Shown piece by piece: positions 8,972 to 18,988 of a stretch of 64,000 nucleotides of DNA. Source of the DNA: Pseudomonas sp. Choline-02u-1 (GTDB lineage Bacteria > Pseudomonadota > Gammaproteobacteria > Pseudomonadales > Pseudomonadaceae); NCBI RefSeq assembly GCF_002836515.1, contig NZ_PJBC01000008.1:1-64000 (forward strand), in the 5' to 3' direction. Both the position numbers and the translations under genes were made by a program. The notes under the pieces were generated by a model, which saw only the letters and a list, made by a program, of their open reading frames with translations, searched no databases and had not been told where the DNA came from. Each line of letters starts with the position of its first letter. Within the stretch, counting starts at the first letter, position 1.

Positions 8972-9589
8972 ATGTCCGAAGTAAATCTGTCCACCGACGA
9001 AACCCGCGTCAGCTACGGTATCGGCCGTCAACTCGGCGACCAGCTGCGCGACAACCCGCCACCGGGTGTCAGCCTGGACGCGATCCTGGCCGGTCTGACC
9101 GATGCTTTCGCCGGCAAACCGAGCCGTGTTGGCCAGGAAGAAATGTCCGCCAGCTTCAAGGTTATCCGCGAAATCATGCAAGCCGAAGCGGCTGCCAAGG
9201 CTGAAGCCGCGGCTGGCGAAGGCCTGGCTTTCCTCGCGGAAAACGCCAAGCGTGACGGCATCACCACTCTGGCTTCCGGCCTGCAATTCGAAGTGCTGAC
9301 ACAAGGCGACGGCGCCAAGCCGACCCGTGAAGACCAGGTGCGTACGCACTATCACGGCACGCTGATCGACGGCACTGTGTTCGACAGCTCCTACGAGCGC
9401 GGCCAGCCTGCAGAATTCCCGGTCGGCGGCGTGATCGCTGGCTGGACCGAAGCCTTGCAACTGATGAATGCCGGCAGCAAATGGCGCCTGTACGTGCCGA
9501 GCGAACTGGCTTACGGCGCACAAGGCGTTGGCAGCATCCCGCCGCACAGCGTTCTGGTGTTCGACGTCGAGCTGCTGGACGTTCTGTAA
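8972..9589 (+). CDS. fklB: FKBP-type peptidyl-prolyl cis-trans isomerase, FklB/FKBP22 type
   Basis: This 205-residue protein has the two-part FKBP22 layout. An N-terminal helical dimerisation region (about residues 1-75) and a long alanine/glutamate linker helix lead to a C-terminal FKBP domain (about 105-205). Hallmarks of the catalytic domain are VRTHYHGTLIDGTVFDSSY, GVIAGWTEAL, YVPSELAYG and PHSVLVFDVELL. There is no signal peptide, so it probably works in the cytosol. It catalyses proline isomerisation during protein folding. A REP-type inverted repeat lies right downstream. Confidence 0.9.
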   Translation: MSEVNLSTDETRVSYGIGRQLGDQLRDNPPPGVSLDAILAGLTDAFAGKPSRVGQEEMSASFKVIREIMQAEAAAKAEAAAGEGLAFLAENAKRDGITTLASGLQFEVLTQGDGAKPTREDQVRTHYHGTLIDGTVFDSSYERGQPAEFPVGGVIAGWTEALQLMNAGSKWRLYVPSELAYGAQGVGSIPPHSVLVFDVELLDVL

Positions 9590-9617
9590 GGCTTGATGGT
9601 TGGAGCGGGCTCGGTCA

Positions 9618-9707
9618 TGTGGGAGCGGGCTCGCTCGCGAAGACGGTGTGTTATTCAACGATGATGTTGAATGTTACGGCCTCTTCGCGAGCAAGCCCGC
9701 TCCCACA
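9618..9707. repeat. REPIN-type inverted repeat, 'tgtgggagcgggct' family
   Basis: tgtgggagcgggctcgctcgcgaaga and its near-exact reverse complement (tcttcgcgagcaagcccgctcccaca) flank a spacer of about 38 bases. It lies between the convergent fklB-type gene and the Fur-box gene. Confidence 0.9.
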
Positions 9708-9732
9708 GGGCTCGCTGCGACCTGTTGCATTT

Positions 9733-9990
9733 TCATATTTCGATCTTGTTGTGCAACTCATTGGTCGGGCGCAACGCCCGGGCATAGCAGAACAGGAACA
9801 GATTGCGCACCAGTTCCTTGAGAACCAGCGGTTCGCTGGAATTGAGACTGCTGACATCCAGATCACCTTGATCCTGCAGCTCATGCAAGGCTTCTTCCTC
9901 AAGCACCGCACAGACTTCGCCAGTCTCCCGATGGAGGATTCTGAGGTAGGGGTGTGGGCGGTCCAGCCACGCATCGATCAAATAAGTCAT
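9733..9990 (-). CDS. Small conserved Pseudomonas protein, probably iron-regulated (PA4570-like)
   Basis: The product is 85 residues if translation starts at the ATG at 9990 (MTYLIDAWLDRPHPYLRI). That ATG has AAGGAG nine bases upstream; the earlier ATG at 9999 directly abuts that site and is a poor choice. The protein is acidic, has no signal peptide, and contains a hydrophobic stretch LKELVRNLFLFCYA. It sits next to the fklB-type gene and ispB, the place where I recall P. aeruginosa PA4570, known as strongly induced by iron starvation. The Fur-like site about 30 bases upstream supports iron control. The biochemical function is unknown. Confidence 0.7.
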   Translation of the reverse strand: MTYLIDAWLDRPHPYLRILHRETGEVCAVLEEEALHELQDQGDLDVSSLNSSEPLVLKELVRNLFLFCYARALRPTNELHNKIEI

Positions 9991-10014
9991 GAGTCTCATC
10001 TCCTTGAAGGGTTT

Positions 10015-10037
10015 CAATGAGAATAATTCTTATTCAT
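10015..10037 (-). promoter_or_regulatory. Putative Fur box
   Basis: The stretch aatgagaataattcttattcat has the GAGAAT-AATTCTTATT character of pseudomonad Fur sites and a perfect GAATAATTC core palindrome. It lies about 30 bases upstream of the start codon at 9990, where it could block transcription when iron is plentiful. Confidence 0.6.
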
Positions 10038-10195
10038 CAAATAGCAAGTGCCTATTGGCGGATAGAGGATTTTTCCGGGTAAAGGTTGTGTCAGGTCAAA
10101 ACGACTGGCGCTTGGCTATCGAGTGACTTAACCGAGGTGAGGCGGGGAGGGTGAAGCTCCATCCCACGGCTGGCGCGGGATGGATGACGCAATGT

Positions 10196-10537
10196 TCAGA
10201 CTTTTCTGACGAACTCGGATTTGAGCTTCATCGGGCCGATGCCATCGATCTTGCAGTCGATGTCGTGGTCGCCATCGCACAGGCGGATGTTCTTGACCTT
10301 GGTGCCGACCTTGACCACCAGCGACGTGCCCTTGACCTTGAGATCCTTGATCACGGTGATGGTGTCGCCGTCCTGCAGGACGTTGCCGACCGAATCTTTC
10401 TTCACGGCATCATCGGCCGCCACTTCGGCTTCGCCGCTGGCAGACCACTCGTGGGCACACTCGGGGCAGACCAGTTGGGTGCCGTCTTCATAGGTGTATT
10501 CGGAATTGCATTTCGGGCAGGGTGGCAACGTGCTCAC
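10196..10537 (-). CDS. yjdM: Zinc-ribbon protein YjdM (PhnA family)
   Basis: The 113-residue protein begins with a zinc ribbon (CPKC and CPEC pairs within the first 30 residues). It continues with the PhnA C-terminal domain ([21 protein letters not shown], then [16 protein letters not shown]). Despite the old name PhnA, the family is not the phosphonoacetate hydrolase. Its exact role is unsettled. The start is a GTG at 10537 preceded by AAGGA. It stands alone between the Fur-box gene and ispB. Confidence 0.9.
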   Translation of the reverse strand: MSTLPPCPKCNSEYTYEDGTQLVCPECAHEWSASGEAEVAADDAVKKDSVGNVLQDGDTITVIKDLKVKGTSLVVKVGTKVKNIRLCDGDHDIDCKIDGIGPMKLKSEFVRKV

Positions 10538-10611
10538 TAAGGTTCCTTGGGTATCAGGAGGGCTAAAGGGCGCACATTGTATAGGGTTTTAGCTTTTGGG
10601 GCAGTCAAAAG

Positions 10612-10679
10612 CAAAAGATCGCAGCCTTCGGCAGCTCCTACGTTGATGTGTAGGAGCTGCCGAAGGCTGCGATCTTTTG
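10612..10679. repeat. Perfect 30-bp inverted repeat, 'GATCGCAGCC' family
   Basis: The left arm (10612-10641, caaaagatcgcagccttcgg then cagctcctac) and the right arm (10650-10679) are exact reverse complements around an 8-base loop (gttgatgt). It lies between ispB and yjdM. Confidence 0.95.
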
Positions 10680-10696
10680 ATCTTGTTTCAGCAATA

Positions 10697-11665
10697 TCAG
10701 TGTGTGCGGGCGACGGCGAACTCGCTCAGTTCAACCAGCGCATCGCGGTATTCGCTGGCCGGCAGCGCCTCGAGGCACTTGATCGCGCGGGCCACGTAGT
10801 CGCGAGCCAGCTGCGCGGTGTACTCCAGCGAACCGGACGCCTCCACGGCGATGCGGATGCTTTCCAGGTCTTCGATCCCGCCTTTCTGGATCGCCTGACG
10901 CACCAGTGCCGCCTGCTCGGCCGTACCTTCGCGCATGGTGTAGATCAGCGGCAGGGTCGGTTTGCCTTCGGCCAGATCGTCCCCGACGTTCTTGCCCAGG
11001 GTTTGCGCGTCGCCTTTGTAATCCAGCAGGTCATCGACCAGTTGGAAGGCCACACCCAGGTGATCGCCGAAGGTGCGCAGGGCTTCGCTCTGCTCGGCGG
11101 TCGCGCCGGCCAGGGCCGCAGCGCTGTGGGTCGAGGCTTCGAAGAGCATCGCGGTCTTGCCGCGGATGACTTCCATGTAGGTTTCTTCGGTGGTGCTGGC
11201 GTCACGCACCTTGGACAACTGCAATACTTCGCCTTCAGCAATGATGCGAGTGGCCTGAGACAAAATCTTCATCACCGGCATCGAGCCCAGTTCGACCATC
11301 ATTTCGAACGAGCGCGAGTACAGGAAGTCGCCGACCAGCACGCTCGGAGCGTTGCCCCACATGGCGTTGGCGGTCGAACGACCACGGCGCATGCCGGACA
11401 TGTCGACCACGTCGTCATGCAGCAAGGTCGCGGTGTGCAGGAATTCGATGGTGGCGGCCAGCAGACGCATGTCATCGCCTTCGCGACCCAGGGCCTTGCC
11501 ACACAGCAACACTAATAAAGGACGCAGACGCTTGCCGCCAGCCGAGGTGATGTAATCGCCGATTTTCGATACCAGCGGCACTCGAGACGTCAGCTGCTTC
11601 TTGATGATGCCGTCGACGGCGCTAAAATCGTCCGCCACCGCGCGGTAGAAAGCTTGGGGTTGCAT
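10697..11665 (-). CDS. ispB: Octaprenyl diphosphate synthase
   Basis: This 322-residue all-trans polyprenyl synthase lengthens farnesyl diphosphate with isopentenyl units to make the side chain of ubiquinone. The two aspartate-rich metal-binding motifs are visible: LLHDDVVD in the first third and [13 protein letters not shown] further on. The [11 protein letters not shown] segment near residues 50-60 is also typical. Length and motif spacing fit the bacterial IspB family. It diverges from rplU, as in other gammaproteobacteria, with about 240 bases between them holding the rplU promoter. Confidence 0.95.
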   Translation of the reverse strand: MQPQAFYRAVADDFSAVDGIIKKQLTSRVPLVSKIGDYITSAGGKRLRPLLVLLCGKALGREGDDMRLLAATIEFLHTATLLHDDVVDMSGMRRGRSTANAMWGNAPSVLVGDFLYSRSFEMMVELGSMPVMKILSQATRIIAEGEVLQLSKVRDASTTEETYMEVIRGKTAMLFEASTHSAAALAGATAEQSEALRTFGDHLGVAFQLVDDLLDYKGDAQTLGKNVGDDLAEGKPTLPLIYTMREGTAEQAALVRQAIQKGGIEDLESIRIAVEASGSLEYTAQLARDYVARAIKCLEALPASEYRDALVELSEFAVARTH

Positions 11666-11744
11666 CAGCGAGAGTCGCTCCAGAAGGGTTGCGCGGCATG
11701 CTAGGACCCCCGTCCAGACCTGTCAAGGCGCGATGGACGGCCAC

Positions 11745-11773
11745 TTGCGCGACGCAGATTGCTTGCGTACAAT
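11745..11773 (+). promoter_or_regulatory. Sigma-70 promoter of rplU
   Basis: ttgcgc (11745-11750) and tacaat (11768-11773) are spaced by 17 bases. They lie in the ispB-rplU divergent region, giving a leader of about 130 bases. Confidence 0.6.
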
Positions 11774-11906
11774 CGCGCACCCTGAACTTCCTGGGCAGCA
11801 CCTGCCTTACGCAATTGCACTTGGGCCGTTCCAGCCCCATGCAGCCATGCCAGCCAATACCTCTTCTTATAAAGAGCTGGGTGAGCAGGATTATCGGAGA
11901 AATACC

Positions 11907-12218
11907 ATGTACGCAGTAATCGTTACCGGCGGTAAGCAATACAAGGTCGCTGAAGGTGAATACCTGAAGATCGAAAAACTGGAAATCGCTACTGGCGAAT
12001 CCGTGACTTTTGATCGCGTTCTGCTGGTCGCCAATGGCGACGACGTGAACATCGGCGCACCAGTTGTTGCTGGCGCAACCGTCAAGGCTGAAGTGATCTC
12101 CCAAGGTCGTCACGATAAAGTCCGCATCATCAAGTTCCGTCGTCGTAAGCACCACATGAAGCGTATGGGCCACCGCCAGTGGTTCACCGAGATCAAAATC
12201 ACCGGTATTCAGGCTTAA
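11907..12218 (+). CDS. rplU: 50S ribosomal protein L21
   Basis: The 103-residue protein starts [24 protein letters not shown], the L21 signature, and ends with the basic rRNA-binding tail ([18 protein letters not shown]). The ATG at 11907 is preceded by a GGAGA site (cggagaaatacc). rpmA follows 35 bases later and the two form the usual L21-L27 operon. Confidence 0.97.
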   Translation: MYAVIVTGGKQYKVAEGEYLKIEKLEIATGESVTFDRVLLVANGDDVNIGAPVVAGATVKAEVISQGRHDKVRIIKFRRRKHHMKRMGHRQWFTEIKITGIQA

Positions 12219-12253
12219 TTACAGCCTAATTCCTCACTAGGAGAATTGAACTC

Positions 12254-12511
12254 ATGGCACACAAAAAAGCTGGTGGTAGTACCCGTAACGGTCGCGACTC
12301 AGAAGCCAAACGCCTTGGCGTGAAGATGTATGGCGGCCAGGTCATCAAGGCCGGCAACATCATCGTGCGTCAGCGCGGCACCCAATTCCACGCTGGCTAC
12401 GGCGTTGGCATGGGTAAGGATCACACTCTCTTCGCTAAAATCGAAGGCGTGATCAAGTTCGAAGTAAAGGGCGCCTTCGGTCGTCGTTACGTGAGCGTAA
12501 TCGCGGCTTAA
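12254..12511 (+). CDS. rpmA: 50S ribosomal protein L27
   Basis: The 85-residue product has the L27 start [20 protein letters not shown] and the [21 protein letters not shown] stretch. There is no N-terminal cleavable extension of the Firmicutes type. It lies near the peptidyl-transferase centre of the ribosome. A GGAG site precedes the ATG, and an intrinsic terminator follows. Confidence 0.97.
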   Translation: MAHKKAGGSTRNGRDSEAKRLGVKMYGGQVIKAGNIIVRQRGTQFHAGYGVGMGKDHTLFAKIEGVIKFEVKGAFGRRYVSVIAA

Positions 12512-12527
12512 TCGCGAGATCGCTGGA

Positions 12528-12557
12528 GAAGCCCTGTCTTGCGACGGGGCTTTTTCG
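12528..12557 (+). terminator. Terminator after rpmA
   Basis: agccctgtc and gacggggct pair (one G-T pair) around ttgc, followed by tttttcgttt. Confidence 0.8.
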
Positions 12558-12665
12558 TTTGTGGGGTGAGTCTCTTGCAAAGCTGTTTGTATGGGCTGTC
12601 GGCGTGCGATGCAGGTCGTGTCTTGGGGTCGCTGCGCTCATTTTTGCAAGAGTCTTATGTCTTGA

Positions 12666-13928
<1,263 letters not shown>

Positions 13929-13946
13929 TCCGTTGCGATAAACTTG

Positions 13947-13973
13947 AACGCCGCTCAATCGAGCGGCGTTTTA
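13947..13973 (+). terminator. Terminator after obgE
   Basis: The stem aacgccgctc / gagcggcgtt with loop aatc is followed by tttta. Confidence 0.8.
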
Positions 13974-14065
13974 GTATCCGGAAATCGATCGTTGGTCAGC
14001 AATCGCCACGATTAACGTCACGGGCAGCGCCAGGTCGCGCTGCCCTCAAGCTAAGGTTGAAGATG

Positions 14066-15184
14066 ATGCGGAGCAAGGTGACAGGTGCGCAGCGTTGGGT
14101 CGTTAAGATCGGCAGCGCTTTGCTGACAGCTGACGGCAAAGGGCTGGATCGCGCGGCAATGAGTGTCTGGGTCGAGCAGATGGTGGCGCTGCATGAAGCG
14201 GGCGTCGAGCTGGTGCTGGTGTCCTCCGGGGCAGTGGCCGCTGGTATGAGCCGTTTGGGCTGGACTGCGCGACCCAGTGCCATGCACGAGCTGCAGGCTG
14301 CCGCCGCTATCGGTCAGATGGGTTTGGTGCAGGCGTGGGAATCGAGCTTCGCCGAGCATGGCCGGCACACTGCGCAGATTCTCCTGACTCACGATGACCT
14401 GTCCGACCGCAAGCGCTATCTCAACGCCCGCAGTACCTTGCGCGCGCTGGTCGAACTGAAAGTCATCCCGGTGATCAACGAAAACGACACCGTGGTCACT
14501 GACGAAATCCGTTTCGGCGACAACGACACGCTGGCGGCGCTGGTGGCTAACCTGGTCGAAGCGGATCTGCTGGTGATCCTCACCGATCGCGATGGCATGT
14601 TCGATGCCGATCCGCGCAACAATCCCGATGCGCAGCTGATTTATGAAGCGCGCGCCGATGATCCGACGCTGGATGCGGTCGCGGGCGGTACCGGCGGTGC
14701 GCTGGGGCGTGGCGGTATGCAGACCAAGCTGCGCGCGGCGCGTCTGGCGGCACGCTCCGGTGCGCACACTATCATCGTCGGCGGGCGGCTTGAGCGGGTG
14801 CTCGACCGCTTGAAGGCGGGCGAGCGCATTGGCACCTTGCTGTCGCCTGAGCGCGGCATGCTCGCGGCGCGTAAGCAGTGGCTGGCCGGGCATCTGCAAA
14901 CCCGTGGCACGCTGGTGCTGGATGACGGTGCGGTGTCGGCGCTGTCGCAAGGCAACAAGAGTCTGCTGCCGGTGGGCGTCAAACTGGTGCAAGGCAGCTT
15001 CCGTCGCGGTGAGATGGTGGTCTGCGTGGCACCGGACGGTCGTGAGATCGCTCGGGGCCTGGCCAACTACAGCGCGCTGGAAGCGCAAAAAATCATCGGT
15101 CAGTCGTCGGATGCGATTGTCGGTTTGCTCGGTTACATGGCGGAGCCGGAACTGGTTCACCGTGACAACCTGATTCTGGTCTAG
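14066..15184 (+). CDS. proB: Glutamate 5-kinase
   Basis: The 372-residue enzyme catalyses the first step of proline synthesis, ATP-dependent phosphorylation of glutamate. The amino-acid-kinase domain shows [10 protein letters not shown] at the start, [20 protein letters not shown] and [20 protein letters not shown]-terminal PUA domain (about residues 275-360) includes [14 protein letters not shown]. ATGs at 14063 and 14066 are adjacent; I take the second because it gives the 372-residue length I recall for Pseudomonas and fits the AAGG at 14053. It follows obgE after a terminator. Confidence 0.96.
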   Translation: MRSKVTGAQRWVVKIGSALLTADGKGLDRAAMSVWVEQMVALHEAGVELVLVSSGAVAAGMSRLGWTARPSAMHELQAAAAIGQMGLVQAWESSFAEHGRHTAQILLTHDDLSDRKRYLNARSTLRALVELKVIPVINENDTVVTDEIRFGDNDTLAALVANLVEADLLVILTDRDGMFDADPRNNPDAQLIYEARADDPTLDAVAGGTGGALGRGGMQTKLRAARLAARSGAHTIIVGGRLERVLDRLKAGERIGTLLSPERGMLAARKQWLAGHLQTRGTLVLDDGAVSALSQGNKSLLPVGVKLVQGSFRRGEMVVCVAPDGREIARGLANYSALEAQKIIGQSSDAIVGLLGYMAEPELVHRDNLILV

Positions 15185-15194
15185 GGAAAATTCG

Positions 15195-15662
15195 ATGCGT
15201 GTCGCGAAAGGATTGTTGGGTCTGCTGATGGCCATGCCATTGCTGGCCTCGGCCGAGGAAATCGGTCAGGTGTCGACGGTGTTCAAGTTTGTCGGGCCGA
15301 ATGACCGGATCGTGGTCGAGGCATTCGATGATCCGAAAGTCGAGGGCGTGACTTGCTACCTGTCGCGCGCCAAGACTGGCGGTGTGAAGGGTGGTCTGGG
15401 TTTGGCCGAAGATCGCGCGGAAGCGTCGATCGCCTGCCGGCAGGTCGGGCCGATCAAGTTCAAGGGCGAGTTGAAGGATGGCGACGAGGTGTTCAAGGAG
15501 CGCACCTCGCTGGTATTCAAGACCATGCAGGTCGTGCGTTTCCTCGACAAGAAGCGCAACACGCTTGTGTACCTGGTCTACAGCGATCGCTTGATCGAGG
15601 GCAGTCCGCAGAATGCGGTCACGGCCATCCCGATTCTGCCGTGGGTGCCTGTGCAGCAATAG
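15195..15662 (+). CDS. creA: CreA family exported protein
   Basis: The 155-residue protein starts with a signal peptide ([20 protein letters not shown]). It continues with the CreA signature: [32 protein letters not shown] in three overlapping parts, then the [10 protein letters not shown] segment. Two cysteines could form a disulfide. CreA is a conserved periplasmic protein of unknown function. It lies ten bases after proB, so it is probably co-transcribed. Confidence 0.88.
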   Translation: MRVAKGLLGLLMAMPLLASAEEIGQVSTVFKFVGPNDRIVVEAFDDPKVEGVTCYLSRAKTGGVKGGLGLAEDRAEASIACRQVGPIKFKGELKDGDEVFKERTSLVFKTMQVVRFLDKKRNTLVYLVYSDRLIEGSPQNAVTAIPILPWVPVQQ

Positions 15663-15677
15663 CGCCGTAGAGGTCAG

Positions 15678-15767
15678 TGTGGGGGCGGGCTTGCTCGCGA
15701 AGGGGTCATGTCAGTCGATGAAGATATCAATTGGCCGACTGCATTCGCGAGCAAGCCCGCTCCCACA
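15678..15767. repeat. REPIN-type inverted repeat, 'tgtgggagcgggct' family
   Basis: tgtgggggcgggcttgctcg and its mirrored arm cgagcaagcccgctcccaca flank a variable spacer between the convergent creA and rpsT genes. Confidence 0.9.
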
Positions 15768-15801
15768 TTTTTTGCGCTGAATTTGTTAAATCACAGGCAA
15801 T

Positions 15802-15830
15802 AAAAAACCGACCCTGAGGTCGGTTTTTTA
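15802..15830. terminator. Bidirectional terminator between creA and rpsT
   Basis: aaaaaaccgacc and ggtcggtttttt form a perfect 12-base stem with loop ctga. Both flanks are A/T runs, so it can stop transcription from either side. Confidence 0.85.
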
Positions 15831-15843
15831 ATGACTACGTCGA

Positions 15844-16116
15844 TTAAGCGGCTTCTTTCAGCGCTTTGACGTGGCCATTCAGACGGCTCTTATGACGAGC
15901 AGCCTTGTTCTTGTGGATGATGCCTTTATCGGCCATACGGTCGATAACTGGCACAGCCAGAACGTATGCAGCTTGAGCTTTTTCAGCGTCTTTTGCGTCG
16001 ATGGCCTTAACTACATTCTTGATGTAGGTACGAACCATGGAACGCAGGCTGGCGTTGTGGCTGCGACGCTTCTCAGCCTGTTTTGCACGTTTTTTGGCGG
16101 AAGGTGAGTTGGCCAC
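15844..16116 (-). CDS. rpsT: 30S ribosomal protein S20
   Basis: The 90-residue protein begins [20 protein letters not shown], the S20 signature, with helical basic segments binding 16S rRNA. Translation starts at a GTG (16116), with AGGAG nine bases upstream on the minus strand. The non-ATG start is in keeping with the autoregulated translation known for S20 in E. coli. It is transcribed alone and diverges from murJ. Confidence 0.96.
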   Translation of the reverse strand: MANSPSAKKRAKQAEKRRSHNASLRSMVRTYIKNVVKAIDAKDAEKAQAAYVLAVPVIDRMADKGIIHKNKAARHKSRLNGHVKALKEAA

Positions 16117-16169
16117 CGTCGAGCTCCTCGAAAGACTTTTTAGGAAATAGCAAACAAAATAGGCCGCGA

Positions 16170-16198
16170 ATCATGCCGATGAAGACTGGTCTTGTCAA
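16170..16198 (-). promoter_or_regulatory. Sigma-70 promoter of rpsT
   Basis: On the minus strand ttgaca (16198-16193) and catgat (16175-16170) are 17 bases apart, about 60 bases upstream of the GTG start. Confidence 0.65.
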
Positions 16199-16368
16199 GG
16201 GCACTTGAATCGTTCCGCTAAGTGGTAGGTATAAAGAGGCGGGATATTTATTTCCGGCGCTTGACCTGTAAACTCGCGAGCTTTGGCTCTGTGCTGTTGC
16301 GGCGCGGAGTATCGCACAAGTAGGCGCATTGTTCGCCTGCTGTTTATCGACAGGCACAAACTCTCTCA

Positions 16369-17907
16369 ATGAATCTGCTCAAATCGTTGGCCGCCGTCAG
16401 CTCTATCACGATGCTTTCCCGGATTCTGGGCTTTGTTCGGGACACGCTGATCGCGCGGACATTCGGCGCCGGGATGGCCACGGACGCCTTCTTTATTGCT
16501 TTCAAACTGCCCAACCTGCTGCGGCGGATCTTTGCCGAAGGGGCGTTTTCCCAGGCGTTCGTGCCGATTCTTGCCGAGTACAAAAGCCAGCAGGGCGAGG
16601 AGGCAACGCGTACTTTTATTGCCTATGTGTCTGGCCTGCTGACATTGGTGCTGGCGATTGTGACCGTGCTGGGCATGATCGCCGCGCCTTGGGTGATCTG
16701 GGCCACGGCCCCAGGTTTTACTGATACGCCGGAGAAATTCCAGCTCACCTCCGATCTGTTGCGGGTGACCTTCCCTTATATATTGCTGATCTCGCTGTCG
16801 TCGCTGGCCGGTGCGATCCTCAATACCTGGAACCGTTTTTCCGTGCCGGCGTTCGTGCCGACGCTGCTCAACGTCAGCATGATCGTGTTCGCGTTGTTCC
16901 TTACGCCGTACTTCGATCCGCCCGTCATGGCCCTTGGCTGGGCGGTGCTGGTCGGTGGTCTGGCGCAGTTGCTCTATCAACTGCCGCACCTGAAGAAGAT
17001 CGGCATGCTGGTGCTGCCGCGCCTGAACCTGCGCGACAGCGGCGTTTGGCGGGTGATGAAGCAGATGCTGCCGGCGATTCTCGGGGTTTCGGTCAGCCAG
17101 ATCTCGCTGATCATCAACACGATCTTCGCCTCGTTTCTGGTCGCAGGCTCGGTGTCGTGGATGTACTACGCCGACCGCTTGATGGAGTTGCCCTCGGGGG
17201 TATTGGGCGTGGCGCTCGGTACTATTCTGCTGCCGACCCTGGCCAAAACGTACGCCAGTAAGGATCGCCACGAATACTCGCGGATCCTCGACTGGGGGCT
17301 GCGCCTGTGCTTTGTGCTGGTGCTGCCCTGCGCATTGGCGCTGGGGATTCTTGCTGAACCGCTGACTGTTTCATTGTTTCAGTACGGCCAGTTCAGTGGC
17401 TTTGATGCCGAGATGACCCAGCGTGCGCTGATTGCCTATTCGGTCGGCCTGCTCGGGATTATCGTGATCAAAGTGCTGGCGCCGGGCTTTTATGCGCAAC
17501 AGAACATCCGTACCCCGGTAAAAATCGCAATCTTCACCTTGGTCTGTACGCAGTTGTTCAACCTGGCGTTGATCGGTCCGCTGGCCCATGCCGGTCTGGC
17601 GCTGGCGATCAGTGCCGGTGCTTGCCTGAACGCCGGGCTGCTGTTCTATCAACTGCGCAAGCAGAAGATGTATCAGCCGCAGCCGGGCTGGGGCAGATTC
17701 GGCTTCAAACTGGTCGTTGCGGTGGCTGTGATGTCGGCGGTGTTGCTGGCGGGCATGCATTTCATGCCCGCTTGGGATGAGGGGCACATGCTCGAGCGCT
17801 TCCTGCGTCTTGGCGCTTTGGTGGTTGCTGGTGTGGTGGCGTACTTCGGTATGTTGCTGTTGCTGGGTTTCCGCCTGCGTGACTTCAATCGCAAGGCCTT
17901 GAGCTGA
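16369..17907 (+). CDS. murJ: Lipid II flippase MurJ
   Basis: This 512-residue polytopic inner-membrane protein moves lipid-linked peptidoglycan precursors across the membrane. The N-terminus ([22 protein letters not shown]) and the [26 protein letters not shown] run, read in two parts, are characteristic of MurJ/MviN. Around 14 hydrophobic segments are visible along the length. It heads the murJ-ribF-ileS-lspA-fkpB-ispH gene run on the plus strand, although a candidate promoter lies before ribF. Confidence 0.96.
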   Translation: MNLLKSLAAVSSITMLSRILGFVRDTLIARTFGAGMATDAFFIAFKLPNLLRRIFAEGAFSQAFVPILAEYKSQQGEEATRTFIAYVSGLLTLVLAIVTVLGMIAAPWVIWATAPGFTDTPEKFQLTSDLLRVTFPYILLISLSSLAGAILNTWNRFSVPAFVPTLLNVSMIVFALFLTPYFDPPVMALGWAVLVGGLAQLLYQLPHLKKIGMLVLPRLNLRDSGVWRVMKQMLPAILGVSVSQISLIINTIFASFLVAGSVSWMYYADRLMELPSGVLGVALGTILLPTLAKTYASKDRHEYSRILDWGLRLCFVLVLPCALALGILAEPLTVSLFQYGQFSGFDAEMTQRALIAYSVGLLGIIVIKVLAPGFYAQQNIRTPVKIAIFTLVCTQLFNLALIGPLAHAGLALAISAGACLNAGLLFYQLRKQKMYQPQPGWGRFGFKLVVAVAVMSAVLLAGMHFMPAWDEGHMLERFLRLGALVVAGVVAYFGMLLLLGFRLRDFNRKALS

Positions 17908-17979
17908 GGTTTCAGCCTTTATCCACAGGCGTGGGCCGGCAGTTTTGTCGGCTCGTTCACTTTGCGTTACGGTGTTGCC

Positions 17980-18008
17980 TGTCGTCGGCCGTCGGGTGTG
18001 GTTATAAT
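17980..18008 (+). promoter_or_regulatory. Probable promoter of the ribF-ileS operon
   Basis: A perfect tataat (18003-18008) lies 28 bases before the ribF ATG. The -35 element at 17 bases spacing (tgtcgt) is weak, so the call rests on the -10 box and the gap after murJ. Confidence 0.45.
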
Positions 18009-18036
18009 CGACCACTTTATGAGCAAGAAGCGCGTT

Positions 18037-18975
18037 ATGCAGCTGGTTCGAGGCCTCCACAACTTGCGCCCCCAGCATCGGGGCTGCGTCGCCACTATTG
18101 GCAACTTTGACGGTGTTCACCGTGGTCACCAGGCTATCCTGGCCCGGCTGCGTGAGCGTGCGCTCGAGTTGGGCGTACCCAGCTGCGTGGTGATTTTCGA
18201 GCCGCAGCCACGGGAGTTCTTTGCCCCCGATACCGCGCCGGCACGTCTGGCGCGGTTGCGTGACAAGCTGCAACTGCTGGCTGCCGAAGGCGTCGACCGG
18301 GTCTTGTGCCTGGCTTTCAACCAGCGCCTGAGCAAGCTCAGCGCCAGTGAGTTCGTCGATACCATCCTGGTCGATGGCCTCGGCGTGCAGCATCTGGAGG
18401 TCGGCGACGATTTCCGTTTCGGTTGCGACCGCCTCGGCGATTTCGATTTTCTGCTGCAGGCCGGGCAGATGCACGGTTTCAGCGTTGAAGCTGCGCAAAC
18501 GGTCGAGCTGGACGGCATTCGCGTCAGCAGCACCCAAGTGCGCAACGCCCTCGCCGCCGCCGATTTTGCCCTGGCCGAACGCTTGCTCGGCCGCCCGTAC
18601 CGGATCGCCGGTCGCGTGCTGCATGGCCAGAAACTGGCCCGGCAACTGGGTACGCCCACTGCCAATGTGCAACTCAAACGTCGTCGCGTGCCGTTCACCG
18701 GGGTGTATCTGGTGAATGTCGATATCGACGGCAAGACCTGGCCCGGTGTCGCCAATATTGGCGTGCGGCCCACGGTACAAGGTGATGGCAAGGCCCACCT
18801 CGAAGTCCATCTTTTAGATTTTGCCGGCGATCTGTATGACCGGCGTTTGACGGTGGTTTTCCACCAAAAGCTGCGTGAAGAGCAGCGCTTCGCCTCCCTG
18901 GAGGCATTGAAAACGGCGATCAATGCGGATGTCGCCACCGCCCGTGCACTAGCCGCACCTAGCGCCCATCGCTAA
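18037..18975 (+). CDS. ribF: Bifunctional riboflavin kinase / FAD synthetase
   Basis: The 312-residue enzyme phosphorylates riboflavin to FMN and adenylylates FMN to FAD. The N-terminal adenylyltransferase domain carries ATIGNFDGVHRGHQ, with the nucleotidyl-transferase H-x-G-H signature, and the later RVSSTQVR motif. The C-terminal riboflavin kinase domain has LGTPTANVQL and GVANIGVRPTV. I use the ATG at 18037 (MQLVRGLHN), the conserved start; an in-frame ATG at 18019 adds six residues. It is upstream of ileS by 13 bases. Confidence 0.96.
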   Translation: MQLVRGLHNLRPQHRGCVATIGNFDGVHRGHQAILARLRERALELGVPSCVVIFEPQPREFFAPDTAPARLARLRDKLQLLAAEGVDRVLCLAFNQRLSKLSASEFVDTILVDGLGVQHLEVGDDFRFGCDRLGDFDFLLQAGQMHGFSVEAAQTVELDGIRVSSTQVRNALAAADFALAERLLGRPYRIAGRVLHGQKLARQLGTPTANVQLKRRRVPFTGVYLVNVDIDGKTWPGVANIGVRPTVQGDGKAHLEVHLLDFAGDLYDRRLTVVFHQKLREEQRFASLEALKTAINADVATARALAAPSAHR

Positions 18976-18988
18976 TGAAGAGCCTTAA

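Noticed and set aside
18001..18036. A riboswitch in front of ribF
   Set aside because: Only about 130 bases separate murJ and ribF, and I see no FMN-aptamer conserved elements.
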